Shown here: piece after piece, positions 1-6,678 of the stretch
Numbering within the stretch: position 1 is the stretch's first letter
Layout of the letters: each line of letters begins with the position of its first letter
Source: Bacillota bacterium
GTDB lineage: Bacteria > Bacillota > Clostridia > Peptostreptococcales > Anaerovoracaceae
DNA length: 58,494 nt
Assembly (NCBI GenBank): GCA_017394515.1
Contig: JAFPXY010000040.1
Location: forward strand, 1-58,494
Reading direction: 5' to 3'
Notes under the pieces: generated by a model
The model's input: only the letters and a program-made list of their open reading frames with translations
Told to the model about the DNA's origin: nothing
Database searches by the model: none
Program-made: the position numbers and the translations under genes

Positions 1-536
1 AAGATTCCTTTCTCCAGTTTAGCTAAGCCCCCTGCTCTTTCGTGATCGATCTGTCTATATAGGACATACATGTCGTTTCCAATGGACTCGACCTCCAGCA
101 CGTCTGACTTCAGGTTATCATTGAAATTGTATTCGTTTATGGCAGCTTCCAATCCGGAGGTTGAATCAGCCCTCACCGAAAACTCCATATTATACAAGAC
201 AATCATGCAGATGATCATCAGTACCAGGGAGATCACAACACCCGCTATAGCCTTGCGGTTACGGCGTTCTACCATGGATGCAATAAAACTGTTAAAACTC
301 TCGTCAGATTTTGTTTCTGTATTTTCGTTTTTTTCTCCTGTCATCAATTCCTGAATGCTGATTCCCAGCACAGCACAAAGATCTGGAATTACCGCCATGT
401 CCGGCATGTTTCTCCCGGTCTCCCATCTGGATACAGTTTTCTGACTCACACCGAGCTTTGATCCCAGTTCATCCTGTGTCAAGGATCTTTCTTTACGCAA
501 AGCAGAAATGAGCTCTCCGATTTTTTGCAGATCCAT
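1..536 (-). CDS. XRE-family HTH regulator with membrane anchor (3' end cut by window)
   Basis: The reading frame starts at the ATG complementary to 534-536, behind an AAAGGGGGAG ribosome site, and is open to the window edge (at least 178 codons). Residues 1-65 form a Cro/C1-type helix-turn-helix (SLTQDELGSKLGVSQKTVSR, then W-E-T-G-R-N-M-P). After a charged linker, residues about 96-116 are a single membrane segment, followed by an extracytoplasmic part of unknown family. Such proteins are membrane-tethered transcriptional regulators; the ligand is unknown. A 6-4-6 palindrome (CTTTTC-TATT-GAAAAG, 573-588) in its upstream region is a possible self-operator. It lies outside the 896-6734 element but beside an older att relic, so it may belong to another integrated element. 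Confidence 0.85.
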   Translation of the reverse strand, partial: MDLQKIGELISALRKERSLTQDELGSKLGVSQKTVSRWETGRNMPDMAVIPDLCAVLGISIQELMTGEKNENTETKSDESFNSFIASMVERRNRKAIAGVVISLVLMIICMIVLYNMEFSVRADSTSGLEAAINEYNFNDNLKSDVLEVESIGNDMYVLYRQIDHERAGGLAKLEKGI

Positions 537-572
537 ATTTCTCCCCCTTTCATATCTATATACATTTAATCA

Positions 573-588
573 CTTTTCTATTGAAAAG
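573..588. promoter_or_regulatory. Palindrome upstream of the XRE gene, possible operator
   Basis: CTTTTC-TATT-GAAAAG is a perfect 6-bp inverted repeat about 37 nt upstream of the regulator start. XRE proteins commonly bind such sites near their own promoters. The assignment rests only on position and symmetry. Confidence 0.35.
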
Positions 589-651
589 AAAAGGACATAA
601 AACGAGTATTCAAAGAATTAAACAAAATTACCCAAATGTAGCCGGACAAAA

Positions 652-684
652 AAATGAAAAACCCTTGATTTACAAGGGTTTGAA
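652..684 (-). terminator. Rho-independent terminator next to the att relic
   Basis: ACCCTTG-ATTTA-CAAGGGT forms a 7-bp hairpin and on the minus strand is followed by a T-rich run. The same terminator, almost base for base, follows the intact tRNA-Ala at 6679-6711, so this is a copy of the tRNA 3' flank. Confidence 0.7.
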
Positions 685-704
685 TGGTGGAGCGTAGGGG
701 ATTC
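685..704 (-). repeat. Relic copy of the tRNA-Ala 3' end (att-like)
   Basis: TGGTGGAGCGTAGGGGATTC is identical to the last 20 nt (with CCA) of the tRNA-Ala at 6712-6787 read on the minus strand. Together with the terminator at its left and weakly conserved sequence before it (TGTAGCC, compare TGTAACC at 6665-6670), about 60-75 bp match the right junction of the element. This looks like a junction left by an earlier or tandem insertion at the same tRNA. Confidence 0.7.
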
Positions 705-843
705 CCGCTGCTTCGCCCCTTACGGGGCTCGCGCTGGACCGTCTGCGCGGCCTATTCCACAGGCCGCTTGACACGCTCCCTGTTCGACAGCTCACCGGGC
801 TGTCTCACGACGGTCGCGCCCTCCCGGGTCCGAATCCCCTTCT
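696..843 (-). other. GC-rich multi-branched structured element, possible ncRNA
   Basis: The outermost stem is AGGGGATTC (697-704 region) with GAATCCCCT (834-842). Inside it GACCGTC pairs with GACGGTC and encloses two hairpins: GCGGCCT-N7-AGGCCGC and GACAGC-N7-GCTGTC. A further hairpin is GCCCC-GTAA-GGGGC on the minus strand, closed by a GNRA-type tetraloop. On the minus strand the structure runs into the tRNA-Ala-like CCA end and then a terminator, so it could be the body of a small structured RNA. It has far higher GC than its surroundings. I recognise no known RNA family; a mobile palindromic repeat is the main alternative. Confidence 0.5.
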
Positions 844-854
844 ATTATTCATTA

Positions 855-895
855 TGAAATCAAAAAGACGGTCGAATGACCGTCTTTTGATTTCA
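855..895 (-). terminator. Strong hairpin terminator left of attL
   Basis: GAAATCAAAA(A)GACGGTC-GAAT-GACCGTCTTTTGATTTC is a nearly perfect 17-bp hairpin with A/T tails on both sides, able to terminate in either direction. It lies directly downstream of the tRNA-Ala 3' end copy at 896-918, so it is probably the original chromosomal terminator of the tRNA, displaced by the insertion. Confidence 0.75.
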
Positions 896-918
896 TGGTG
901 GAGCGTAGGGGATTCGAA
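896..918 (-). repeat. attL: left direct repeat of the integrative element
   Basis: A 23-bp sequence starting TGGTGGAGCGTAGGGG is identical to 6712-6734 and equals the last 23 nt of tRNA-Ala on the minus strand. The two copies bound a 5.8-kb segment that ends with a tyrosine integrase, the classical layout of site-specific integration into a tRNA 3' end. Confidence 0.85.
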
Positions 919-974
919 TTCACTAGCTCCTTGAAAAGCGTTGAAAATGAAGGGAGGTGAAGGTTGCGCTGTCG

Positions 975-999
975 AGTGTAACCAAAAGTGTAACCAAAA
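975..999 (+). promoter_or_regulatory. Two TGTAACC repeats, possible integrase arm sites (left)
   Basis: AGTGTAACCAAAA and a second GTGTAACCAAAA stand in tandem about 60 bp inside attL. The same word occurs inside attR at 6641-6670 (TGTAACC, GTAACC, TGTAACC). Tn916-type integrases bind short direct repeats near both element ends with their N-terminal domain; these repeats fit that role by position. Confidence 0.5.
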
Positions 1000-1003
1000 T
1001 AGA

Positions 1004-2014
1004 TCAATCTGCTTTATCCAGTGGTATAGTTACTTGCCAGTTACCATTTATCGGCCCGTTATTGCAAGTCCAGAATTCGCCCCATACTTCATATTCTTTT
1101 ATCTCCGCTTCCGGTATAGAAAAAACATATTCTTCATAGCTGTTTTTATAGTTTTCATCCCAAAATGCAACATTGCCTCTGCAATCCACAACATTTCCAT
1201 TCTTGTTTTTTAAATAGACAAAACCGTGATTATCGGTGTTTTTAATATCATCGTAACGGATCTGTATATGTAACTCATTGTCTACCATTCCGATACCCGT
1301 AAACCATACTCCTTCCTCTAAATTAACGGCGTTTTTTTCATCTGGAATAATAAGTCTGATATCCTCAGAATCGTAACCTGCGCCACCCCGTACAGGAGGT
1401 TCTGACAAATACTCTGATATCTTTAAAACATTATCGGTGTTTATCGGATTTAATCTGTACTTGTCGTGAGATTTACCGCTGATAATCTGGCTCACGGAGA
1501 AAGTAACCTTGTCCCCCGGTATGAGAATATGGTCGTTTTGTTCAATCGATATTAAAAAGGCTGCAGTATTCGTATTGGGATCATATTCTGTGAAACTGCA
1601 TCCTGCTGATTGGTCATATGGCGTATTGATGCTGTAACTATCAAAAAGATCTGTAGTTTCGTCTAGTCGTGACCCTTCAGTATCGCGCATAGTTACCAGT
1701 ACAGTTGCTTTATTATCTTGTATTTCTGCTGCAACTACTTTCATTTCTATGCCATTGTCTACACATGATTCATTCACAGGCTTAAGCTTTTGCGCGATTT
1801 TCGGTGAAACAGAATACATCATCTCATATGCAGTTCCATTTCCTGTAGCGGCTAAAGCAGGAACCGCACAACAGAAGCACAGACATATACAAGCAGCAAT
1901 GGTCATCCATCTCTTAATACGATTTTTTGCTTTTTTATTAAACGCTTCTTCTGATTCAAGCACAATATCATAATCTACATCTGAAATCTTTTGAAGTAAA
2001 TCTAATCCGCTCAT
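1004..2014 (-). CDS. DUF4179-type membrane protein, probable anti-sigma factor
   Basis: A 336-residue protein with a short cytoplasmic N-terminus (about 1-35), one membrane segment (about 36-56, rich in Cys and Ala) and a large outer domain that begins with the DUF4179-like pattern NGIEMKVVAAEIQDNKATV followed by D-E-T-T-D-L-F-D-S-Y. Proteins of this layout are encoded next to ECF-like sigma factors in Firmicutes and are thought to hold the sigma factor at the membrane. The start overlaps the sigma stop codon as ATGA, implying translational coupling. The sensed signal is unknown. It is cargo of the integrative element and is the last gene before attL. Confidence 0.75.
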   Translation of the reverse strand: MSGLDLLQKISDVDYDIVLESEEAFNKKAKNRIKRWMTIAACICLCFCCAVPALAATGNGTAYEMMYSVSPKIAQKLKPVNESCVDNGIEMKVVAAEIQDNKATVLVTMRDTEGSRLDETTDLFDSYSINTPYDQSAGCSFTEYDPNTNTAAFLISIEQNDHILIPGDKVTFSVSQIISGKSHDKYRLNPINTDNVLKISEYLSEPPVRGGAGYDSEDIRLIIPDEKNAVNLEEGVWFTGIGMVDNELHIQIRYDDIKNTDNHGFVYLKNKNGNVVDCRGNVAFWDENYKNSYEEYVFSIPEAEIKEYEVWGEFWTCNNGPINGNWQVTIPLDKAD

Positions 2015-2571
2015 AAGGTATATCCCTCCTTCATTAAATAATCCCGGAGATCTTTTCTCATACGAAACAATTTGGTTTTAACTCTGCTTTCTGAGTAATC
2101 GAATCGCTTTGCTATAGCACTGATAGAATCGAGATAGTAATATCTCTGCATGAAGATGACCCTTTTTTCTTTTGACTGCTGACGCAAAAAATCACTTATT
2201 GTTTTTTCAAGTTCAATTCCGGCAATATGGTTGTCTATACTATTTTTATCAGGAATACACTGCTCCAATTCTTTGGATAGTTCCGTTATATAGGCTTTTC
2301 GCTTTAAACTATCTCTCTTCAGGCATCTATTGATTGATATATTGCGTATTATCTTCGCCAGAAATGCAAACAAGTATGTTCTTGGTTCATTTGGAGGAAT
2401 ACGATTCCATGCTTCCAAATAAGTGTCATTTTCACATTCTTCCGCAGTTGCGTGATCTTCAGTTATTCTTTTGGATATATTCCGAAGCCTGCTTCCATAC
2501 TTCTCTTGTGTACAATAGATAGCGGATTCATCTCTGCTTAAAAACAAGTCAACGATTCTATCGTCTTCCAT
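2011..2571 (-). CDS. ECF-like RNA polymerase sigma factor
   Basis: A 186-residue protein starting at MEDDRIVDLF, chosen because AAAGGAGG stands 7 nt before that ATG; a frame extension upstream lacks such a site. Region 2 is seen around residues 15-90 (DATAEECENDTYLEAWNRIP, then FLAKIIRNISINRCL) and region 4 around 130-180 (a YYYLDSISAIAKRF segment followed by the recognition helix S-E-S-R-V-K-T-K-L-F-R-M-R-K). It should direct RNA polymerase to a small regulon, held in check by the coupled DUF4179 protein. The GTAACC-containing segment upstream (2632-2640, minus strand) could be an ECF-type -35 element for autoregulation. Confidence 0.85.
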   Translation of the reverse strand: MEDDRIVDLFLSRDESAIYCTQEKYGSRLRNISKRITEDHATAEECENDTYLEAWNRIPPNEPRTYLFAFLAKIIRNISINRCLKRDSLKRKAYITELSKELEQCIPDKNSIDNHIAGIELEKTISDFLRQQSKEKRVIFMQRYYYLDSISAIAKRFDYSESRVKTKLFRMRKDLRDYLMKEGYTL

Positions 2572-2699
2572 ATATTGACCTCCTTTCCATGGTAGATTGG
2601 GGTTCACCTTATATAGCAAGATTTTGAAAATGGTGGTTACATCTTTTTTATTTTATAGGCTTATAGGCCTTTTAAAAACTATACTGACTTTAATTATGG

Positions 2700-3485
2700 T
2701 TAAAATTCTTTTTCTGCTTCTTCGATATGGCTCCTTATCGCAGATTCATTATCCAAGCAATAAGCATAGGCATGCTCCATGTATTCTGTGATATGATATT
2801 TTTTCTTCATTTTCCTCAAAGTATCTAAAATATATTCATCTTTTATTACCATATCCTGAAAATAGCGATAAACACATCCCCCGTTTTCGCGGGGATAATA
2901 TGGATTAATCGAGGCCAATCTTTGATCATCCATGATACTTTCTACAACCATTTCACTTAATATCCATTTCAGTGAAGGCCTGTCATATTCTTCATAGCTG
3001 TCACCAAAGTGATCATTCCAAATGTAAAACCAAATATAATGTATTACTTCATGGATCGATAAACCTAAGGCACCTCTTTCACTATTCTTATAAAAAACAT
3101 CGAAATATTTTTCTTCCAGGAACCTCGGGCTTACAGGATTCAGCGTAATATATGCAATCAGGTCATTAAATATATTTCTTGTGTCTATTTCAAAAGCTTC
3201 CGTAAGTGCATCTTCAATCTGTTCATGATATCGGTCAAATTGATAATTATACAGTTCAACTTTCCTGTTAAGTTCAGGATATAGATCATCCCATACTGCT
3301 CTCATCTCATTTGTAAGATATTTCTTTTTTTCTGTTGTTGAGCAGCCCATTATTTTTTCTTTTTTAAGCTGAGGATAGAACCAATACAGCGCATCCGACC
3401 AGTATGGCTCCATATCGTCTTCTTGAAACAGCAGAATACTATCAATAGAATGCTCAAAGCCAGGATTTTTATATATTATTTTCAT
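2700..3485 (-). CDS. HEXXH-motif protein, putative metallopeptidase-like
   Basis: A 261-residue soluble protein of no family I can name. It carries HEVIH (about residues 145-149) in a hydrophobic helix, with Glu-rich sequence ILSEMVVE about 30 residues later, the spacing expected for a gluzincin third zinc ligand. The rest is rich in aromatic and charged residues, with no signal peptide. The ATG at 3485 is preferred because AAAGGAG lies 7 nt upstream; another ATG six bases earlier overlaps the stop of the ABC-F remnant. Position directly after that remnant suggests it was once co-expressed with a ribosome-protection gene. Peptidase activity is inference from the motif alone. Confidence 0.6.
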   Translation of the reverse strand: MKIIYKNPGFEHSIDSILLFQEDDMEPYWSDALYWFYPQLKKEKIMGCSTTEKKKYLTNEMRAVWDDLYPELNRKVELYNYQFDRYHEQIEDALTEAFEIDTRNIFNDLIAYITLNPVSPRFLEEKYFDVFYKNSERGALGLSIHEVIHYIWFYIWNDHFGDSYEEYDRPSLKWILSEMVVESIMDDQRLASINPYYPRENGGCVYRYFQDMVIKDEYILDTLRKMKKKYHITEYMEHAYAYCLDNESAIRSHIEEAEKEF

Positions 3486-3487
3486 TT

Positions 3488-3610
3488 TCATACTCCTTTA
3501 ATTGTAATTACTTCTGTAGCCACTGCATCTCTGAAGGCCTTATTGTGCCCTACAATGATCATGGTGGCTTGATACTCCGTTATAAGTTTCTCCAGCTGAC
3601 GCCTGGTATA
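3488..3610 (-). pseudogene. C-terminal remnant of an ABC-F ribosome-protection ATPase
   Basis: Forty codons in frame, ending at TGA, read YTRRQLEKLITEYQATM then IIVGHNKAFRDAVATEV. This matches the end of the second ATPase domain of Lsa/Msr/Vga-like ABC-F proteins, where the switch histidine lies in a V-E-H-D-x-x-F motif (here V-G-H-N-K-A-F). No ATP-binding domain precedes it: the frame opens abruptly after a terminator hairpin at 3654-3680. So about 450 codons have been deleted. The regulatory leader of the lost gene is still present upstream. Confidence 0.75.
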
Positions 3611-3644
3611 GATAAATAACAACAAGACTTTTTTTCATGAAATC

Positions 3645-3682
3645 AAAATAAATAGCTGCAAGGAGAGGATCCCTGCAGCTCA
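3645..3682 (-). terminator. Attenuator-type terminator hairpin of the lost ABC-F gene
   Basis: On the minus strand AGCTGCA-N13-TGCAGCT (3654-3680) is followed by ATTTATTTTG. It stands between the leader peptide at 3845-3865 and the ABC-F remnant, the usual place for the regulated terminator of antibiotic-inducible ABC-F genes. Confidence 0.6.
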
Positions 3683-3844
3683 AAAAGCAAAATATACCAA
3701 ATTAATCGCACTAAAACAGCGCAAACAGGCTATATTCAAAACTATGAGTGAAAGATGATCTTCTTGCAAGCTGCAGGATGGCACATTAAAACTTACGGCA
3801 TAATGCCGATGCCGTTAACGATTTCCTATCCTGCGAATTAAAGT

Positions 3845-3865
3845 TTACTTGCTGAGAATAATCAT
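3845..3865 (-). CDS. Six-residue leader peptide MIILSK
   Basis: ATGATTATTCTCAGCAAGTAA follows a GAGAGGTG ribosome site at 3871-3878 and a promoter at 3896-3924. Behind it come several long inverted repeats (for example GCAGGAT with ATCCTGC, and AAGATGAT of the leader start with ATCATCTT at 3753-3761). Short peptides of this kind stall drug-bound ribosomes and switch such leaders to read-through upstream of ABC-F and erm genes. Here the leader survives although the gene it controlled is almost gone. Confidence 0.6.
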   Translation of the reverse strand: MIILSK

Positions 3866-3895
3866 CTTTTCACCTCTCTTCTTTTTTGTGATTTC

Positions 3896-3924
3896 ATTCT
3901 AACATCAAAATATCATATGCGCAA
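3896..3924 (-). promoter_or_regulatory. Promoter of the ABC-F leader
   Basis: On the minus strand TTGCGC (3919-3924) and TAGAAT (3896-3901) are separated by exactly 17 bp, placing the transcript start about 20 nt before the leader-peptide ribosome site. Confidence 0.6.
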
Positions 3925-4073
3925 TAGGCAACCATATTATGATCTCAACTTCAATTGAATCGTATTGATTATTGCACTTTGGGTATTAGGGTCCCCCTAA
4001 ATCTGCGTTTGTACGATTTGGGAGTACAAAGGCTTTGCTTGCGAGTACTGGCGGACAGAATAATATATCTAGA

Positions 4074-4102
4074 GATCGCAGAAAAAACTGCGGTCTTTTT
4101 TC
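4074..4102 (+). terminator. Orphan terminator on the + strand
   Basis: GATCGCAG-A6-CTGCGGTC followed by TTTTTT. No + strand gene precedes it in the 450 bp to its left, so it ends either an unseen short RNA (about 3960-4070) or is left over from a deletion. In the rest of 3925-4073 I see no gene. Confidence 0.6.
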
Positions 4103-4110
4103 GTCTTTTC

Positions 4111-4415
4111 ATTCTCTGACGTGTCCTAATAATGAGAGCGGTTTTAAAACTGTTCTCGTTTTTAAACGCTCTCTCAATACAGGATGAAGTAACATTTTCA
4201 AAAAGTATACAATATATTTTTCAAAATAGGTTGTTTTTTGAGCCTTCTCCTGGCTATAGGTGAGAAGTTATTTTAAAGAGCAATCAATTATTTTTAAGAT
4301 AAATCAGCGTTTTTATTTCTTTAATTCAGCTATAAGTACGAAAAAAATACAATTTATTTTTTAAAAAATGGCAATTTTTAGGCCTTCCCGTGTCCTATAA
4401 GTGAAGGGGTTTTTA
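4111..4415 (+). repeat. Hairpin-bearing imperfect direct repeats upstream of the Rep-like gene
   Basis: Two 70-bp segments (4203-4273 and 4342-4414) resemble each other: A/T-rich sequence with ATACAAT-TATTTTT, then a hairpin with a similar loop (CTTCTC-ctggctataggt-GAGAAG; CCTTC-loop with gtgtcctataagt-GAAGG), then T-rich sequence. A third, more degenerate copy with GTGTCCTAATAAT is at 4120-4140, followed by a 7-bp inverted repeat GAGAGCG/CGCTCTC (4134-4140 and 4167-4173). Stem sequences differ while pairing is kept. They could form part of a replication origin or a structured leader for the gene at 4445. Confidence 0.45.
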
Positions 4416-4444
4416 CATAAACTATCCAGGAGGATATCAACGTA

Positions 4445-4888
4445 ATGAGAAAAAAGAACCGGACTCCGCCACCTGCATTTGCAACAAAGAAAAGAACCTG
4501 GGAGAAGAATCACTATGTCATGCTGTTCGATGATCAGCTTGATTCTCCGGCATATATAAGCCTTTCTTCTTCAGCTAAGCTGGCATATACGATCCTTCGC
4601 CAGGAGTATAAGGGAGAATACTCCGGGTCGAAGGTCATATGCCCATACTCAACTTTTGAGAAGAAAGGCATGAGAGCTAACACTTTGTCAAATGCTCTCC
4701 TACAGCTGGAAGTATTCGGATTCATAAAAGTGGATCACGGAGGGTTAGAGCACAAGCCGAATGTTTATCAGTTTTCTGAAGACTGGAAGAAGATAGAGAC
4801 TGCAAGCGATGTCACAGAAGCGAAGGCAAGACTTAAAGAAATAAAGGATCGCAATCTGAGAGCAGGCTGTGAGCATACTGAGAGCTGA
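4445..4888 (+). CDS. Winged-helix replication-initiator-like protein of the element
   Basis: A 147-residue protein behind a CAGGAGGATA ribosome site 9 nt upstream. Its core, AYISLSSSAKLAYTILRQEY then CPYSTFEKKGMRANTLSNAL and LEVFGFIKVDHGG, is a winged helix-turn-helix of the kind found at the N-terminus of RepA/replisome-organiser proteins and in small proteins of integrative elements. The C-terminus is a charged helix. The gene sits between a hairpin repeat cluster and four iteron-like sites, the context expected for a replication initiator. It is short for a full initiator and could instead be only a DNA-binding regulator. Confidence 0.55.
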   Translation: MRKKNRTPPPAFATKKRTWEKNHYVMLFDDQLDSPAYISLSSSAKLAYTILRQEYKGEYSGSKVICPYSTFEKKGMRANTLSNALLQLEVFGFIKVDHGGLEHKPNVYQFSEDWKKIETASDVTEAKARLKEIKDRNLRAGCEHTES

Positions 4889-4938
4889 CTGTAGAGCAGC
4901 AATAACTTACCCCTCCCCTTATGGTATATATATAAGGT

Positions 4939-5068
4939 CTAACGAAAGCGTTAGTTATTCATACAGTTTTCATTGCCTCAATAACTAACGGAAACGATAG
5001 CAATCCGAGAAAAAGAAAAAAGCAATAGCTATCAAAAGCGTTACCTGTACAACTATCGAAAGCGTTAG
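4939..5068. repeat. Four 16-bp iteron-like quasi-palindromes
   Basis: CTAACGAAAGCGTTAG (4939-4954), CTAACGGAAACGATAG (4985-5000), CTATCAAAAGCGTTAC (5029-5044) and CTATCGAAAGCGTTAG (5053-5068) share the pattern CTAnCGAAAGCGTTAG. Start-to-start distances are 46, 44 and 24 bp. Ordered sites of this type beside a Rep-like gene are typical of iterons at plasmid or element origins, or of operators for the integrase region that follows. Confidence 0.6.
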
Positions 5069-5095
5069 CTATATCACGATTTAAAGAAGGAGATG

Positions 5096-5269
5096 ATGGA
5101 TCTGAAACATTTAACGCCGATACAGGCTATCCGTGCGAAATGTATTGATTGCAGTTGCGGCATTTTAAAGGAAGTACGGGAGTGCCCTATTAAAGATTGT
5201 CCTCTTTGGCCCTATAGGATGGGAAAGCGACCCGCGAAGGATAAAAATATTGAGCGGCCTGAGCTGTAA
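5096..5269 (+). CDS. Small Cys-rich (putative zinc-binding) protein
   Basis: A 57-codon frame with KCIDCSCG near residue 15 and ECPIKDCPLWPYRMGKRP at residues 29-46: five to six cysteines in CxxC and CxxxxC pairs followed by P-Y-R-x-G. Small proteins of exactly this style are frequent in phages and integrative elements of Firmicutes; their function is unknown to me. AAGAAGGAG lies only 3 nt before the ATG, which is tight. It follows the iterons and ends just before a terminator. Confidence 0.65.
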   Translation: MDLKHLTPIQAIRAKCIDCSCGILKEVRECPIKDCPLWPYRMGKRPAKDKNIERPEL

Positions 5270-5270
5270 G

Positions 5271-5303
5271 AAAAAATCCATAGGTAGCTAAGGATTTTTT
5301 GGA
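5271..5303. terminator. Terminator between the Cys-rich gene and the integrase
   Basis: AAAAAATCC-N12-GGATTTTTT forms a 9-bp hairpin with A and T tails, usable in both directions. Confidence 0.7.
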
Positions 5304-5385
5304 AAAACCTTCCCGACTTTAATCTTTTTTAAGAGGACATATATACCTGACTTTTGATCACTGTGCAGAAAGGAGGTGTCGGAGT

Positions 5386-6636
5386 ATGGCAATTCAAAAA
5401 GAACAATTGAATAAAGTGATTCCGGCATCTTTTTCTGCTGAAGAATTATTGTCCTGTCTTGAAGAAGATGGTATCATTGATGCAGACAGCGCAATCGATA
5501 TCATGACCAATAAAAGGCGAAAGGAGATATTATCCAGGCACAATCATCCTATAACACAAGGCAAAGATGGAAGATGGAGAACAAGAATAGATGATGATTC
5601 ATATGCTGACGGAAGAAGAATGATCGCAAGATCTACGAAGGAAGCTGTGGAAGATGTTCTTATCGAGTTATACAGCTATGATGGGATCACGATGGAAACT
5701 TTGTTTTCTGAATGGATCAAGTACAAAAGTCTGCATGTAAGCCATTCCACGATTGAAAGGACTATACGCACATGGAACCAGCATTATGCTGATTCTGATT
5801 TTGTAAAGATTCCTCTCATCAAGCTTACCAAACTGGCAGTAGATGAATGGGTACACAAAATGCTAAAGGAACACCCTATGAATAAGCATCAGTATGGCAA
5901 TTTCCGACTTATCATAAGGCAGGAACTTGATTATGCAGTTGACAGAGGTATTATAAAGCAGAATCCATTTAATCTCATAAATGTGGATCTCAGAAGAGCT
6001 TTAAAGCCAGAACACAAGAAACCAGATTACACTCAGGTCTATTCCAGAGATGAACTTGACAGATTGTGTGAGGTCGCATGGAAAGACTATGAGAACCGAA
6101 ATCACCCTGTTCACCAGCTCACACCTTTAGCCGTAATGTTTATGTTCCTGACAGGCGTCAGAGTCGGTGAAGTATGCGGCATACGCTATGAGGATATCCA
6201 CGACAGGACAATGACCATCAGAAGAATGGTCCTGCATCCAAGCGGAGAGATCATAGAGCATACCAAGGGATTTGAAGACAGAGAAGTGCCGTTGGTACCT
6301 AAGGCTCTGAAACTGATTGAACTTGCCAGAGAAAGGCAATCTGAAGCCGGTGTGAGTACTGAAGGTTTCGTGTTCTCTATGAATGATGATCCCATCTTAT
6401 ATACTTCTGTGACCAAGGCGTTCACTTCTTACTGTAACAAGATAGGAATTGAACCCAAGAGCTCACATAAAGCCAGGAAGACATTTGTATCTACACTGCT
6501 CGATGCAGATATGAATATCAATTCTGTAAGGCAATTCGTTGGGCACAAGGATGAAAAGACCACATTGAACAATTACTGCTATGATCGTAGCTCTGATGAG
6601 GAAAAATTCAGGAAACTTGAACTAGCGCTTGCATAA
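5386..6636 (+). CDS. int: Tyrosine recombinase/integrase of the tRNA-Ala element
   Basis: A 416-residue integrase starting at MAIQKEQLNK, 11 nt after AAAGGAGG. Residues about 55-95 form an arm-type DNA-binding domain (GKDGRWRTRI), about 100-200 the core-binding SAM-like domain, and about 220-416 the catalytic domain. The full active site is visible: R259 (TGVRVGEV), K294, H361-x-x-R364 (HKAR), H387 (GHKDEKTT) and Y397 (LNNY). The gene ends 76 bp before attR and points toward the tRNA, as in Tn916/phage-type elements. It should excise and insert the segment 896-6734. No excisionase gene was recognised. Confidence 0.95.
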   Translation: MAIQKEQLNKVIPASFSAEELLSCLEEDGIIDADSAIDIMTNKRRKEILSRHNHPITQGKDGRWRTRIDDDSYADGRRMIARSTKEAVEDVLIELYSYDGITMETLFSEWIKYKSLHVSHSTIERTIRTWNQHYADSDFVKIPLIKLTKLAVDEWVHKMLKEHPMNKHQYGNFRLIIRQELDYAVDRGIIKQNPFNLINVDLRRALKPEHKKPDYTQVYSRDELDRLCEVAWKDYENRNHPVHQLTPLAVMFMFLTGVRVGEVCGIRYEDIHDRTMTIRRMVLHPSGEIIEHTKGFEDREVPLVPKALKLIELARERQSEAGVSTEGFVFSMNDDPILYTSVTKAFTSYCNKIGIEPKSSHKARKTFVSTLLDADMNINSVRQFVGHKDEKTTLNNYCYDRSSDEEKFRKLELALA

Positions 6637-6640
6637 ATCA

Positions 6641-6670
6641 AGTGTAACCAAAAAGTAACCAATTGTAACC
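6641..6670 (+). promoter_or_regulatory. TGTAACC repeats, possible integrase arm sites (right)
   Basis: AGTGTAACCAAAA, then AGTAACC and TTGTAACC, lie directly after the integrase stop and before attR, matching the pair inside attL at 975-999 in sequence and orientation. Confidence 0.45.
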
Positions 6671-6678
6671 AGACAAAA

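Noticed and set aside
941-1213. 90-codon + strand frame just inside attL
   Set aside because: It lies opposite the end of the DUF4179 gene, contains the arm-site repeats, and resembles no protein.
4111-5068. Possible CRISPR array
   Set aside because: The repeats are few, imperfect and partly palindromic, with unequal short spacers and no cas genes; iterons fit better.
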